From Sphingopyxis sp. H073 (GTDB lineage Bacteria; Pseudomonadota; Alphaproteobacteria; Sphingomonadales; Sphingomonadaceae): a DNA stretch of 64,000 nucleotides. Position 1 is the stretch's first letter. Every line of letters begins with the position of its first letter. This document shows positions 55,992 to 64,000 of the stretch, in pieces. Position numbers and translations under genes: made by a program. The notes beneath the pieces are model-generated. The model was not told where the DNA came from and did no database searches. It was given only the letters and a program-made list of their open reading frames with translations. Where the stretch lies: assembly GCF_001468395.1 (NCBI RefSeq), contig NZ_LNSG01000003.1, forward strand, positions 469,664-533,663, in the 5' to 3' direction.

Positions 55992-56615
55992 TCAACCGGC
56001 GACAGTGTCGCTCGTCGACGCCTCAAGTCGTTTGTCGCGCGCCCGGCGAATTTTGCGCCGCCAGCGCAGGCGTATCCAGGCATCCCAACCGACCGAAGCC
56101 AGAACATAGCCGACAACAGCCGAAACCACCGAAATGACGAACAGGCCGGCGACGCCGCCCAGTAGCGCCGGCCCGGCGTTCGCGGTGAACCAGTGCCACC
56201 ATTCGATCAGCGACGCCCCTTCATCGTACAGGACATAGAGGTCGGCGACATTGGTTCGAAGCCCGAACAGCACATTGCCCAGCCACACCGAAGCGGCAAG
56301 GATGAACGGCGTGGTCAGCGGGTTGGACAGAAAGGTCATTGCCGCGCCGATCGGGATATTGGCACGGAACGGCAAGGCAAGCAGCGCCACGCCCGCAATC
56401 TGGACGCCGGGGATCAGAAAGAAGATACCGACGAACAGCCCCAGCGCGGTGCCGCGCCGCACCGACGTGCGCGTGAACCGCCACAAATGGCTATGCGCGA
56501 CGCGGTGTGCGAACGGCTTCACGAACCGGCTTTCGAGCAGGTCCTCCCGCGTCGGCGAGTTGCGGCGGATCCAGTTCATGACCGCGGCCTTGTCGCGAGG
56601 CTCACCGCCGCTCAT
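55992..56615 (-). CDS. DUF2062 membrane protein
   Basis: 207 aa from the ATG at 56615, which overlaps the smpB stop (ATGA). Transmembrane segments at about 57-80 and 145-170. The sequence [20 protein letters not shown] and [18 protein letters not shown] are the DUF2062 core. Function unknown. Confidence 0.85.
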   Translation of the reverse strand: MSGGEPRDKAAVMNWIRRNSPTREDLLESRFVKPFAHRVAHSHLWRFTRTSVRRGTALGLFVGIFFLIPGVQIAGVALLALPFRANIPIGAAMTFLSNPLTTPFILAASVWLGNVLFGLRTNVADLYVLYDEGASLIEWWHWFTANAGPALLGGVAGLFVISVVSAVVGYVLASVGWDAWIRLRWRRKIRRARDKRLEASTSDTVAG

Positions 56616-57097
56616 CCGCGGTCCTTCAGCAGGCGCTGCTTGTCGCGCTTCCAGTCGCGCTCCTTGATCGATTCGCGCTTGTCGTGCGCCTTCTTGCCCT
56701 TGGCGAGCGCGAGTTCGACCTTCGCGCGGCCGCGGCTGTTGAAATAGACCGACAGCGGGACGATCGTCATCCCCTGCCGCATCACCCCGGCGTGCAGCTT
56801 GTTGATCTCGCGCCCGTTCAGCAGCAATTTGCGCGGCCGCCGCGGTTCGTGATTGAAGCGGTTGCCGTGGCTGAATTCGGGGATGTTGGCGTTGATCAGC
56901 CACACTTCGCCGCCGGTGACCTCGGCATAGCTTTCGGCGATCGTGCCCTCACCGAAGCGCAGCGACTTCACCTCTGTGCCCTGCAGCGCGATCCCCGCCT
57001 CGAACACCTGCTCCACGGCATAGTCGAAGCGCGCGCGCCGGTTCTCGGCGACGACCTTTTTCTTGTCGAATTCGGCGGCGGACTGCGGACGGGCCAT
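56612..57097 (-). CDS. smpB: SsrA-binding protein SmpB
   Basis: 161 aa. The OB-barrel motifs [19 protein letters not shown] and [14 protein letters not shown], and the basic C-terminal tail ([20 protein letters not shown]) that mimics mRNA in the A site, identify SmpB, the partner of tmRNA in ribosome rescue. The tmRNA gene itself is not in the window. Downstream gene overlaps by 4 bp. Confidence 0.97.
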   Translation of the reverse strand: MARPQSAAEFDKKKVVAENRRARFDYAVEQVFEAGIALQGTEVKSLRFGEGTIAESYAEVTGGEVWLINANIPEFSHGNRFNHEPRRPRKLLLNGREINKLHAGVMRQGMTIVPLSVYFNSRGRAKVELALAKGKKAHDKRESIKERDWKRDKQRLLKDRG

Positions 57098-57106
57098 GGA
57101 ACGAAC

Positions 57107-57982
57107 CTAGAGAACTCCCGCCGCGACCAGTGCGGCATCGACGGCCGCGCGCGATGCTTCGGACGCCGGAATGATAGGTAGGCGCACTTCGGGCGAAAAC
57201 CAGTCGTGGATCCGCGACAGCGCATATTTTGCCGGCGCGGGCGAGGAGTCGGAAAACATCGCCTTGTGCAGGCTGAACAAGCGGTCGTGGAGCACCAGCG
57301 CTCCTGCCCAGTCGCCTGCGGCGCAAGCAGCGGCAAAGTCGGCGCAGAGGCGCGGCGCGACATTGGCGGTGACCGAGATGCAACCGGCGCCGCCTAGCAC
57401 GGCGTGCGGCAGCCACAGATCGTCGTTGCCGCTGAGCTGGCAGAAGTCCGCGCCAGCCCCCGCGCGATGCACAGTGACACGCGCCAGATCGCCGCTCGCG
57501 TCCTTGATCGCGACGACAGTGGGAATTTCGGCGAGCTGGCACATCGTCTCGGCGCTGATGTCTGCGACGGTGCGGCCGGGGACGTTGTAGACGACGATCG
57601 GCAGGTCGCACGCATCGGCGAGCGCCCGGTAATGCGCGATCATACCGTCCTGCGACGGCTTGTTGTAATAGGGCGCGACGACCAGCGCCGCCGCGGCGCC
57701 GGCTTGCTTCGCATAGCGCATGTGGCGAATCGCAGTCGCGGTGTCGTTGGACCCGCATCCGGCGATGACGGGGACGCGGCCCGCCGCCGCCTCGAGGCAG
57801 GCGTCGATCACCCGATAATGTTCTTCAAAGCCGAGCGTCGGGCTCTCGCCTGTCGTGCCGCACGGGACGAGCGCGCTGGTTCCTTCGTCGATCTGCCATT
57901 CGACCAGCCGTTTGAACGCCGGCGCATCGAACGCACCGTCGCGAAATGGCGTCACCAAGGCGGGAATCGACCCCGAAAACAT
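57107..57982 (-). CDS. dapA: 4-hydroxy-tetrahydrodipicolinate synthase
   Basis: 291 aa, TIM barrel. GTTGESPTL, the catalytic Tyr in VVYNVPGRT and the Schiff-base Lys in VAIKDASGD are visible. It condenses pyruvate with aspartate semialdehyde, the first step of lysine and diaminopimelate synthesis. It precedes smpB by 9 bp, as in many alphaproteobacteria. Confidence 0.96.
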   Translation of the reverse strand: MFSGSIPALVTPFRDGAFDAPAFKRLVEWQIDEGTSALVPCGTTGESPTLGFEEHYRVIDACLEAAAGRVPVIAGCGSNDTATAIRHMRYAKQAGAAAALVVAPYYNKPSQDGMIAHYRALADACDLPIVVYNVPGRTVADISAETMCQLAEIPTVVAIKDASGDLARVTVHRAGAGADFCQLSGNDDLWLPHAVLGGAGCISVTANVAPRLCADFAAACAAGDWAGALVLHDRLFSLHKAMFSDSSPAPAKYALSRIHDWFSPEVRLPIIPASEASRAAVDAALVAAGVL

Positions 57983-58081
57983 GCTCCGCTCCTTTACAAA
58001 GACTCCATGCGACCGATAGAATTGGCCGGGGCGCCGCTATTGGACGTCTATTCAGCGCCCCGCAAGGAGTTTGGCACTAAA

Positions 58082-60109
58082 ATGCCCCGCATGATTTCGC
58101 TGCCCCGTATTTCCCGTCTGGCGCTCGCGCTGGCCCTGGTCGTCCCGGCCACAGCGCATGCAAGCGAACTCACCCCCGAACAGATGGCATGGTATCGTGC
58201 CCAGATGGGCCTTGCCGCGCAGTCGGCCACGCCGCCCTCGACCAGTTCGGTCGGTGACGCTGTGCTCGAATGGCGGCGGCTGACCGCGAACAACATCGCC
58301 TCCTTCGACCAGCTCTCGCGGTTCCTGATGGCGAACCGCGGCTGGCCCGATGCCGAGAAACTGCGCGTGCGCGCCGAAAAGGCGATCGCGCTCGACAGCT
58401 ATGATCCGCAGCGCACCCTCGCCTTTTTTCAGGCCTATCCGCCGCGCACGGCCAGCGGCGAGCTTCGTCTCGCACTCGCGCTCAACGCGACCGGCCGCCG
58501 CGACGAGGCCAATGCCGCCGCGCGGCGCGCGTGGACCGGCGGGATCATCGACGACATGGAGGTCAGCCGCGCGTTGGGCTTCTTCTCCGGCGCCTTCAGC
58601 CCGGCCGACCATGACGCGCGGATGGACCGGCTGCTGTGGACCGGCTCGACGATCGCGGCGGGTCGCCAACTTACCTATACGTCGCCCGAGAAGCGCGCGA
58701 TCTTTGCCGCCCGGCTGGCGATGCGCGGCGGCGCAGTCGATGCGGCGCTCCAGTCGGCGGCCGTCGAGAGCGCCAACCCCTCGCTGCTCCGCACCGACGC
58801 GGGCTATATCACCGACAAGGCGACGTGGCTGCGCAAGAGTGGCCGCGTCGGCGAGGCGCGCGCGCTGCTCGCCGCTCCGCGCGCGCTCGCCAAGGCGCCG
58901 ACCGATACCGAGGAATGGCTCGAAACATTGCTCACCAACGCGCGGGCAGCCGATGCCGCGGGCGATAAGCAGACCGCCTTCAATATCGCCAAGCAGATCG
59001 ACGACAGCTTCGCGCCCGGCGTGGTGATCCGCGAGGCGCCGCTCAGCGTGCGCGACGATTTTACGTCGCTTGCGTGGCTCGCGGGGCAGCTCGCCTACAA
59101 GGATCTGCGCCGTCCGGCCGAGGCGGTGCGCCTGTACCGCGCCTATGGCGAGGCGGCGCGTTCGGCGCAGACGCGCACCAAGGGCTTCTACTGGGCCGGC
59201 CGCGCCGCGCTGGCCGCGGGCGACCGCGACACCGCGAACCGCTATTTCGCCGATGCCGCCGAACATTATGATCAATTCTACGGCCAGCTCTCGCTCGAAC
59301 GCCTCGACCGGCCACAGCCCAGGCCAAAGCCCGAACCGACGATCCATGTCAGCAGCGACCAGAAACGCGCGTTCGAGGACGACCGGCTGGTACGCGCGGC
59401 GCGCGCCCTCGGCGAGATCGGCGCGTGGCGCGAGCAGTCGCAGTTCCTGCGCGCGCTCGCCCAGCGCGCGTCCTCACCCGCCGACCATGTGCTCGCGGGC
59501 CAGCTCGCCTCTTCGATCGGGCGCCCCGACCTGGGTGTGATGATCGGCCGCAGCGCGCAGGCGAACAGCCTCGACGCGGTCGAAGTGTCGGGCTTCCCGA
59601 CGGTGCGCGTCCCCTCCGGCCATGAGAGCAACTGGACCTTCATCCATGCAATCACGCGGCAGGAAAGCCAGTTCGACCGGCAGGCCATCAGCCATGCCGG
59701 CGCGCGCGGCATGATGCAGCTGATGCCCGGGACGGCACGCGAGGTCGCGGGCAAGCTTGGCCTCGGTTATGATGCGGGGTCGCTGACCGCCGACACCAAT
59801 TACAACATGACGTTGGGTTCGACCTATTTCCAGCAGATGCTGAGCTATTTCGGCGGCAGCTATCCGCTCGCGGTCGCGGCGTACAATGCGGGGCCCGGCA
59901 ATGTGAACAAATGGCTGCGCGCCAATGGCGATCCGCGCGGCGGCGGGATCGACATGGTCGACTGGATCGAGGCGATCCCGATCTTCGAGACGCGCAACTA
60001 TGTCCAGCGCGTGCTCGAAAATGCCGTCGTTTACGACACGCTCCGCGACGGGCGCAGCGTGCCCAAGGCGCCGCTGAGCTTCTACCTCGGCAAGCGCGAC
60101 CCCGGCTGA
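58082..60109 (+). CDS. Soluble lytic transglycosylase (Slt70-like)
   Basis: 675 aa from the ATG at 58082 (AAGGAG upstream; signal peptide LALALALVVPATAHA). A long helical superhelix (residues about 50-490) precedes the C-terminal SLT domain with the catalytic Glu at about 528 in TRQESQFDRQAI, then GARGMMQLMPGTA and VAAYNAGPGNV. It cleaves peptidoglycan with 1,6-anhydro bond formation in the periplasm. Confidence 0.93.
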   Translation: MPRMISLPRISRLALALALVVPATAHASELTPEQMAWYRAQMGLAAQSATPPSTSSVGDAVLEWRRLTANNIASFDQLSRFLMANRGWPDAEKLRVRAEKAIALDSYDPQRTLAFFQAYPPRTASGELRLALALNATGRRDEANAAARRAWTGGIIDDMEVSRALGFFSGAFSPADHDARMDRLLWTGSTIAAGRQLTYTSPEKRAIFAARLAMRGGAVDAALQSAAVESANPSLLRTDAGYITDKATWLRKSGRVGEARALLAAPRALAKAPTDTEEWLETLLTNARAADAAGDKQTAFNIAKQIDDSFAPGVVIREAPLSVRDDFTSLAWLAGQLAYKDLRRPAEAVRLYRAYGEAARSAQTRTKGFYWAGRAALAAGDRDTANRYFADAAEHYDQFYGQLSLERLDRPQPRPKPEPTIHVSSDQKRAFEDDRLVRAARALGEIGAWREQSQFLRALAQRASSPADHVLAGQLASSIGRPDLGVMIGRSAQANSLDAVEVSGFPTVRVPSGHESNWTFIHAITRQESQFDRQAISHAGARGMMQLMPGTAREVAGKLGLGYDAGSLTADTNYNMTLGSTYFQQMLSYFGGSYPLAVAAYNAGPGNVNKWLRANGDPRGGGIDMVDWIEAIPIFETRNYVQRVLENAVVYDTLRDGRSVPKAPLSFYLGKRDPG

Positions 60110-60114
60110 TCCCG

Positions 60115-60597
60115 ATGGCGGGGGAGAAGACCAACATCATCAGCCCGGCGGGCTTCGCCGCGCTGCGCGCCGAATATGACACGCTGTTTGCAAAGGAACG
60201 GCCGAAGCTGGTCGAGACGATCAGCTGGGCGGCGGGCAACGGCGACCGCAGCGAGAATGGCGACTATATCTATGGCCGCAAGCGGCTGCGCGAGATCGAC
60301 CGGCGGCTGTCCTTCCTCGCGCGGCGGATGAAGGCGGCGCGCGTCGTCGATCCCGCGGCGCAGCCCGACAAGAGCCGCATCTGGTTCGGCGCGACCGTCG
60401 AGCTGGCCGACGACGATGATGCGCGTCGCACCGTCACGCTGGTCGGCGACGACGAGGCGGAAGCCGGCGACGGCCGGATCGGCTGGAACAGTCCGCTTGC
60501 CCGCGCACTACGCGGCGCAGCGGTGGGCGATCTTCGCACCGTACAGCTTCCCGCCGGACCGAAGGAATGGGAGGTGATGGCGGTCACCTACCCCTGA
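60115..60597 (+). CDS. greB: Transcription elongation factor GreB
   Basis: 160 aa from the ATG at 60115. N-terminal coiled coil with the acidic tip (GDRSENGDYIYGRKRLREID) and a C-terminal FKBP-like domain (VELADDDDARRTVTLVGDDE). It stimulates RNA cleavage by backtracked polymerase. GreB rather than GreA is suggested by the GDYIYGRKRLRE sequence. 5 bp after the transglycosylase stop. Confidence 0.9.
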   Translation: MAGEKTNIISPAGFAALRAEYDTLFAKERPKLVETISWAAGNGDRSENGDYIYGRKRLREIDRRLSFLARRMKAARVVDPAAQPDKSRIWFGATVELADDDDARRTVTLVGDDEAEAGDGRIGWNSPLARALRGAAVGDLRTVQLPAGPKEWEVMAVTYP

Positions 60598-60600
60598 CGG

Positions 60601-62313
60601 TCACTCGCCGATACCGGCGATCAGGTCGCGTTGGTCTTTCCGGAGTTCGGGCAGGTCGCGCGCGAGCTTCGCCCAGAAGACCGCCTCCTTCGGGTCGGCG
60701 GCGACGCCATCGCCCTTCGCATAGGCCCAGGCGAGGATCGCGCGCGATCCAGCGAAACCCGCGCGTGCGCCGACACCGCAGTCCTCGATCGCGTCCTTCA
60801 ACGACTTGTCCGCGAAATGCGCCTCGCAGAGCCAATGACTCCCCTCGGGATTCCCCGCATCGGCGATCGCGCGCAGGCGTTTCAGGTTCGCGTCGCGCGT
60901 GGTTGCAAAATAGGTGAGCGCGAAGATCGCAGCGGGATGCCCCTTTTCGGCCGCCTCGGCATAGAGCGCCTGCGAGCGCACGAAATCGGGCGGGCCGAAG
61001 GTGCCCGAGGCCAGGCGATAGGCGAGATGCGTCTTCGCCTTCGAAAAACCGGCGTTCGACGACGCGACATAAAGGTCGTAGGCGCGTTTCACGTCGGCGG
61101 GCGTCGGATCATTCTCGAGCAGCAGATAGGCAAGCTCCTGCTGTCCCGCCGGAAAACCCTGCCCCGCCGACTGCTCGAGATAGGCGCGCGCGCGGGGCAC
61201 ATCCTTTTTCACCCCGACCCCGAGCGAGAACATATAGCCTGCGAGATGCTGCGCGAGCGGATCGCCGCCATCGGCGAGCCCGATCAGCTCGGCGGCGGGA
61301 TGGTGCGACAGCACATCCGCGATGATGATCGGCTCGTCCTCGACCGCGAGCCGGTCGAGCGAAATGTCGGCAAGCGCGCCGGGCTTCAGCGCGCCGCGGG
61401 CGACTGGTGGCGGCCCCGGCGGCGCGGCAAATGCGCCGAGCGTCCCGCCGGACTTCGCGCGCTCGGGGACCTCGGGCGGCGCGACGAGATAATAATCGTC
61501 GAACCAGCTCCCATAATGGAAGGGCTGCTGCGGCCCCAGCTCCATGCCATAGGTGCGCTTGTAAACATCGCGCGACACGACCTTGAAATAATCGGAGATT
61601 TCGAGCCCCGGAATGCCGAGTTCCGCGACCACCGCCGCCGCGAACGGGCTGACCGGCGAACCCACCGGCGCAAAGTCGAGCGCGGGACGGCCCTTTGCGG
61701 TCGAATAGAAGACCGCGCCCTGCCCGATATCGAGCAGGCCGAGCGGCGCCGATCCCGCCTCGCCCTTCGCGACGTCGGTGTCCTCGATTCGCACCACCGG
61801 GTCGGGCGTGCGGCAGGCATCGACGAACAGCAGCGTGAAGGCGCCCGGCGGCACGACGCGTTTCACCAGCGCCTCGATCGACAGATAGCGCTTCTCGACA
61901 TCGGCGCGGCGCGTCGCGGGCGGCGCCTCGACCGGCACCAGCCAGTTGCGGCCGCCATATTCGAAGCCGTGCCCGGCGTAGTAGAGGACGACCGACTTCG
62001 CGCCCTTCGCTTCCTCGGCGAATTTCGCCAGCGCGGCGTCGAGTCCGGCCTTGTCGGCGTTGTTGACGACGCGCGGCGAAATCCCGGCTTTCGCCATGGC
62101 GTCACACACATAGCCGATGTCGTTGACGGCATTTTTGAGCGACGGCCATTCCCAGTCGTTATAGGCGCTGTTGCCGATCAGCAGCGCGACGCGGTCGCCC
62201 TTCAGCGGCGCGGTGCCGCAGGTTGCCGACGGCTGCGCCGACGCCGCCGGAGCGAGCCCTCCCATCAAGACGAGCGCCGCCGCCAATGCCGCCCGATATC
62301 GCCAACGCATCAT
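60601..62313 (-). CDS. Secreted caspase-like (C14) protein with Sel1-like repeats
   Basis: 570 aa from the ATG at 62313 (a GTG at 62328 is possible). Signal peptide (YRAALAAALVLMGGLAPAASA), then a caspase-fold domain with the His-Cys dyad: His115 in YYAGHGFEYG and Cys167 in LLFVDACRTP. The C-terminal 220 residues are helical Sel1/TPR-like repeats (LAGYMFSLGVGVKKDVPRAR, KGHPAAIFALTYFA). Likely a periplasmic Cys protease or signalling scaffold; substrate unknown. Convergent with greB (3 bp). Confidence 0.85.
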   Translation of the reverse strand: MMRWRYRAALAAALVLMGGLAPAASAQPSATCGTAPLKGDRVALLIGNSAYNDWEWPSLKNAVNDIGYVCDAMAKAGISPRVVNNADKAGLDAALAKFAEEAKGAKSVVLYYAGHGFEYGGRNWLVPVEAPPATRRADVEKRYLSIEALVKRVVPPGAFTLLFVDACRTPDPVVRIEDTDVAKGEAGSAPLGLLDIGQGAVFYSTAKGRPALDFAPVGSPVSPFAAAVVAELGIPGLEISDYFKVVSRDVYKRTYGMELGPQQPFHYGSWFDDYYLVAPPEVPERAKSGGTLGAFAAPPGPPPVARGALKPGALADISLDRLAVEDEPIIIADVLSHHPAAELIGLADGGDPLAQHLAGYMFSLGVGVKKDVPRARAYLEQSAGQGFPAGQQELAYLLLENDPTPADVKRAYDLYVASSNAGFSKAKTHLAYRLASGTFGPPDFVRSQALYAEAAEKGHPAAIFALTYFATTRDANLKRLRAIADAGNPEGSHWLCEAHFADKSLKDAIEDCGVGARAGFAGSRAILAWAYAKGDGVAADPKEAVFWAKLARDLPELRKDQRDLIAGIGE

Positions 62314-62571
62314 TTCGATTTTTCCCACCCCGGCAAATAGCGAAACCGCAGAAAACCGCGCAACTTCACTCGCAATTCACACCTCTTGCACCCCGCCAGC
62401 GCGCCTGCCCGCAACCGGTCGACGCGGCCCCGGAGGCAAGGGTAGGTCAGCGGAATAGTGTAGGAAAGCCCAAATCATGTCGAACTGTGCGCCGCGTCAC
62501 CCCGCGTCGCTGGACGGCCCGCTACGCGATGCTAGGGTCAGGACCCCAATCTGATCGCGAGGGAGACGAAG

Positions 62572-63234
62572 ATGACGCGAAGCCTGGCCCTGATCGCTGC
62601 GTTGCTGCTCGGCGGAACCGCGCACGCGGCGCCGCCGCCCGAGCCGAGACCAGCGGTTGCCGACGAGACATTGCAGGACGGGCTCGAACTCGGCGAAGAG
62701 ATCGAGGCGCGTGTCGATGGCGACCTCAACGGCGACGGCGACCCCGATACCGCGTTCGTGGTCGCAAGCCCCGACGCGCGGACACTTTATGTCGTCCTGA
62801 GCTATCGCACCGAGGTCGATTTCGGACATGATCCCGCGGGCAGCGCCAAGCTGGCGACCGACCCGCTCGGGCCCGCCGAGCTGTCGATCAGCAAGGGCGT
62901 ACTCGTGGTGAAAGACCTAACGGGAGGCACGACAGCGCTGGCCTCGACCTATCGCTTCCGCGCCAACAAGGCGAAGGCTCCTCCAAGGATGCGGCTGATC
63001 GGGCTCGATACCACGCTCTACAGCCGGACCTGGGCGCACGACGGCAGCGAGATGAGCTGGAACCTGCTAACCGGCGACATCGTCGCGTCGACGCTGAAAC
63101 TTGTCGGAAAGGGTGAGGACGCGAGCTACGACAAGCAGTTCACGCGCAAGTCGAAACGGCCTGTCACGACCGTCTATATGGAAGATACGCCCGATCCCGA
63201 GGAAGAACTGATCCGCGCGACCCGGGCGAAATAG
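62572..63234 (+). CDS. Exported hypothetical protein
   Basis: 220 aa with a signal peptide (LALIAALLLGGTAHAAPPP). The mature part contains DGDLNGDGDPDTAFVV, a calcium-loop or FG-GAP-like motif, and VLSYRTEVDFGHDP. No enzyme motif. AGGGAGAC precedes the start. Divergent from the caspase-like gene; the 258-bp gap between them holds a TGTAGGAAA 9-mer at 62459 and a partial CTAGGGTCAGGACCC palindrome. Confidence 0.65.
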   Translation: MTRSLALIAALLLGGTAHAAPPPEPRPAVADETLQDGLELGEEIEARVDGDLNGDGDPDTAFVVASPDARTLYVVLSYRTEVDFGHDPAGSAKLATDPLGPAELSISKGVLVVKDLTGGTTALASTYRFRANKAKAPPRMRLIGLDTTLYSRTWAHDGSEMSWNLLTGDIVASTLKLVGKGEDASYDKQFTRKSKRPVTTVYMEDTPDPEEELIRATRAK

Positions 63235-63240
63235 GCGGCG

Positions 63241-63396
63241 TTATTGCTGGAGCAGTGCCGGCACGATCCAGACTGCGGACAGCACCACCACCGCAAGCAA
63301 CAGCGAAATCGCAAGGACGTAGCGCACGCCATGTTCCTTCACGCCGCCGCTCGCTTCAGTCTCGGTCACCTCGACATGGTCATCGACGACTTGCAT
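63241..63396 (-). CDS. Small single-span membrane protein, hypothetical
   Basis: 51 aa, MQVVDDHVEVTETEASGGVK then one transmembrane helix (YVLAISLLLAVVVLSAVWIV) and a short tail ending PALLQQ. AAGGGAGA precedes the ATG at 63396. Codon-consistent, with an acidic N-terminus likely cytoplasmic. Converges with the exported hypothetical gene; just downstream of rnpB on the same strand. Confidence 0.65.
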   Translation of the reverse strand: MQVVDDHVEVTETEASGGVKEHGVRYVLAISLLLAVVVLSAVWIVPALLQQ

Positions 63397-63472
63397 GGTT
63401 CGTCTCCCTTCTGGTCCGCATCAAACGCGGCCCCTCCACGCGCGGTTCCCGCGCATCGAATGGGGAGAGATA

Positions 63473-63862
63473 GGCCAGAGGGTCTGTAAGCCGGGTTCTG
63501 TCCACCCCGTTGCCGGGGATGGGCGATCATTCCTCTAGGCGGCCGGTTGCCCCGACGCTCAAGCAGTCAACCCGGACGGCGCGGCCGGAACCAGCCCTGA
63601 GTTACCTCGTGCCATCCCTATTCGACCTTGCTCCCGGTGGGGTTTGCCATGCCGCGTCCGTTACCGTCCGCGCGGTGCGCTCTTACCGCACCCTTTCACC
63701 TTTCGCCGGGCCGAAGCCTTTGGCGGTCTGCTCTCTGTGGCACTTTCCCTGACCCCGGTTGCCCGGAGCCGCCGGACGTTATCCGGCACCGTGGTTTCCG
63801 TGGAGCCCGGACTTTCCTCCCCCGCTTGCGCGGCGGCGATCGCCCGACCCTCTGGCTGGGCG
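63473..63862 (-). ncRNA. rnpB: RNase P RNA (class A)
   Basis: On the minus strand the P1 helix pairs CCAGAGGGTC with GACCCTCTGG. The universally conserved segments GAGGAAAGTCCGGGCTCCA (CR I) and, near the 3' end, ACAGAACCCGGCTTACAG (CR V) are present, as is CAGGGAAAGTGCCACAGAGA (CR II/III). It is the catalytic RNA for tRNA 5' maturation. The ends are estimated from P1. 63863-64000 shows no feature. Confidence 0.96.
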
Positions 63863-64000
63863 CACTATAGCGCGAATGGAGCGGCATTGCGAGGGATTGT
63901 GCGGAAGGGCTGTTTTGGGGTGGTGAGTTCTCGGTCAGCTTTCAGGCCGAGCGGAGCATGACGGACTAAGGGCGAACCTCATCGCCTGCGGCATATCGTG

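Overview
The window is a GC-rich chromosomal segment from an alphaproteobacterium, most likely a sphingomonad close to Sphingopyxis. The assignment rests on gene content (a CckA-type hybrid kinase, an alphaproteobacterial GTTC-N7-GTTC SOS box at recA, a GTA-type 3TM holin, DUF6456 and DUF6445 proteins, tandem M13 peptidases) and on many palindromic intergenic repeats of the kind seen in sphingomonads. No rRNA operon, CRISPR array or transposase was seen.

Layout. 1-3.7 kb: the end of a HipA-like kinase gene with a DUF3037 partner, an HTH protein behind an unusual promoter, cspA with an IF-1 paralogue, and two small ORFs. 3.7-13.1 kb: DUF6445 protein, a TetR regulator with an operator inside the neighbouring promoter (SnoaL-like protein and arylamine N-acetyltransferase), a GlxA-type regulator, an alpha/beta hydrolase, a nitrilase-family hydrolase, a nitronate monooxygenase-type enzyme and an AHH nuclease-like gene. 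13.2-20.4 kb: kup, then a ccm cytochrome c maturation operon (ccmC-D-E, F-G-H-I). 20.8-32.9 kb: DUF454 protein, Glu/Leu-type dehydrogenase, tRNA-His, 2OG oxygenase, SIMPL protein, ABC-F ATPase, two lipoproteins, a divergent DUF6456/XRE-S24-like pair, a glycosyltransferase and yajC-secD-secF. 33.1-37.8 kb: a 4.6-kb decayed element in tRNA-Pro(GGG), bounded by a 47-bp direct repeat. 37.8-47.4 kb: TSUP permease, EF-hand protein, quinone oxidoreductase, a GTA-type endolysin/holin cassette, alaS, a gene with an in-frame stop, a GST and a ureohydrolase. 47.6-64 kb: recA, a response regulator with cckA, two M13 metallopeptidase paralogues (one has lost its zinc motif), DUF2062 protein, smpB, dapA, a lytic transglycosylase, greB, a secreted caspase-like protein and rnpB.

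The main discovery candidate is a dispersed gene transfer agent (GTA) regulon. The 9-mer TTTCCTACA lies 54-62 bp upstream of, and points at, three unlinked genes: an uncharacterised HTH protein (start 1521), a DUF6456 protein of the GafZ/GafA activator type (start 27932), and the GH108 endolysin gene (start 40163) that precedes a GTA_holin_3TM holin. At 1459 and 40102 the similarity extends through a second box at identical spacing and down to the ribosome binding site. The DUF6456 gene is divergent from an XRE/S24-like repressor whose catalytic lysine appears to be replaced by alanine. The structural GTA genes are not in this window, so this looks like the regulatory and lysis part of a system encoded elsewhere.

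All family calls come from reading translated sequence by eye; no database search was run.
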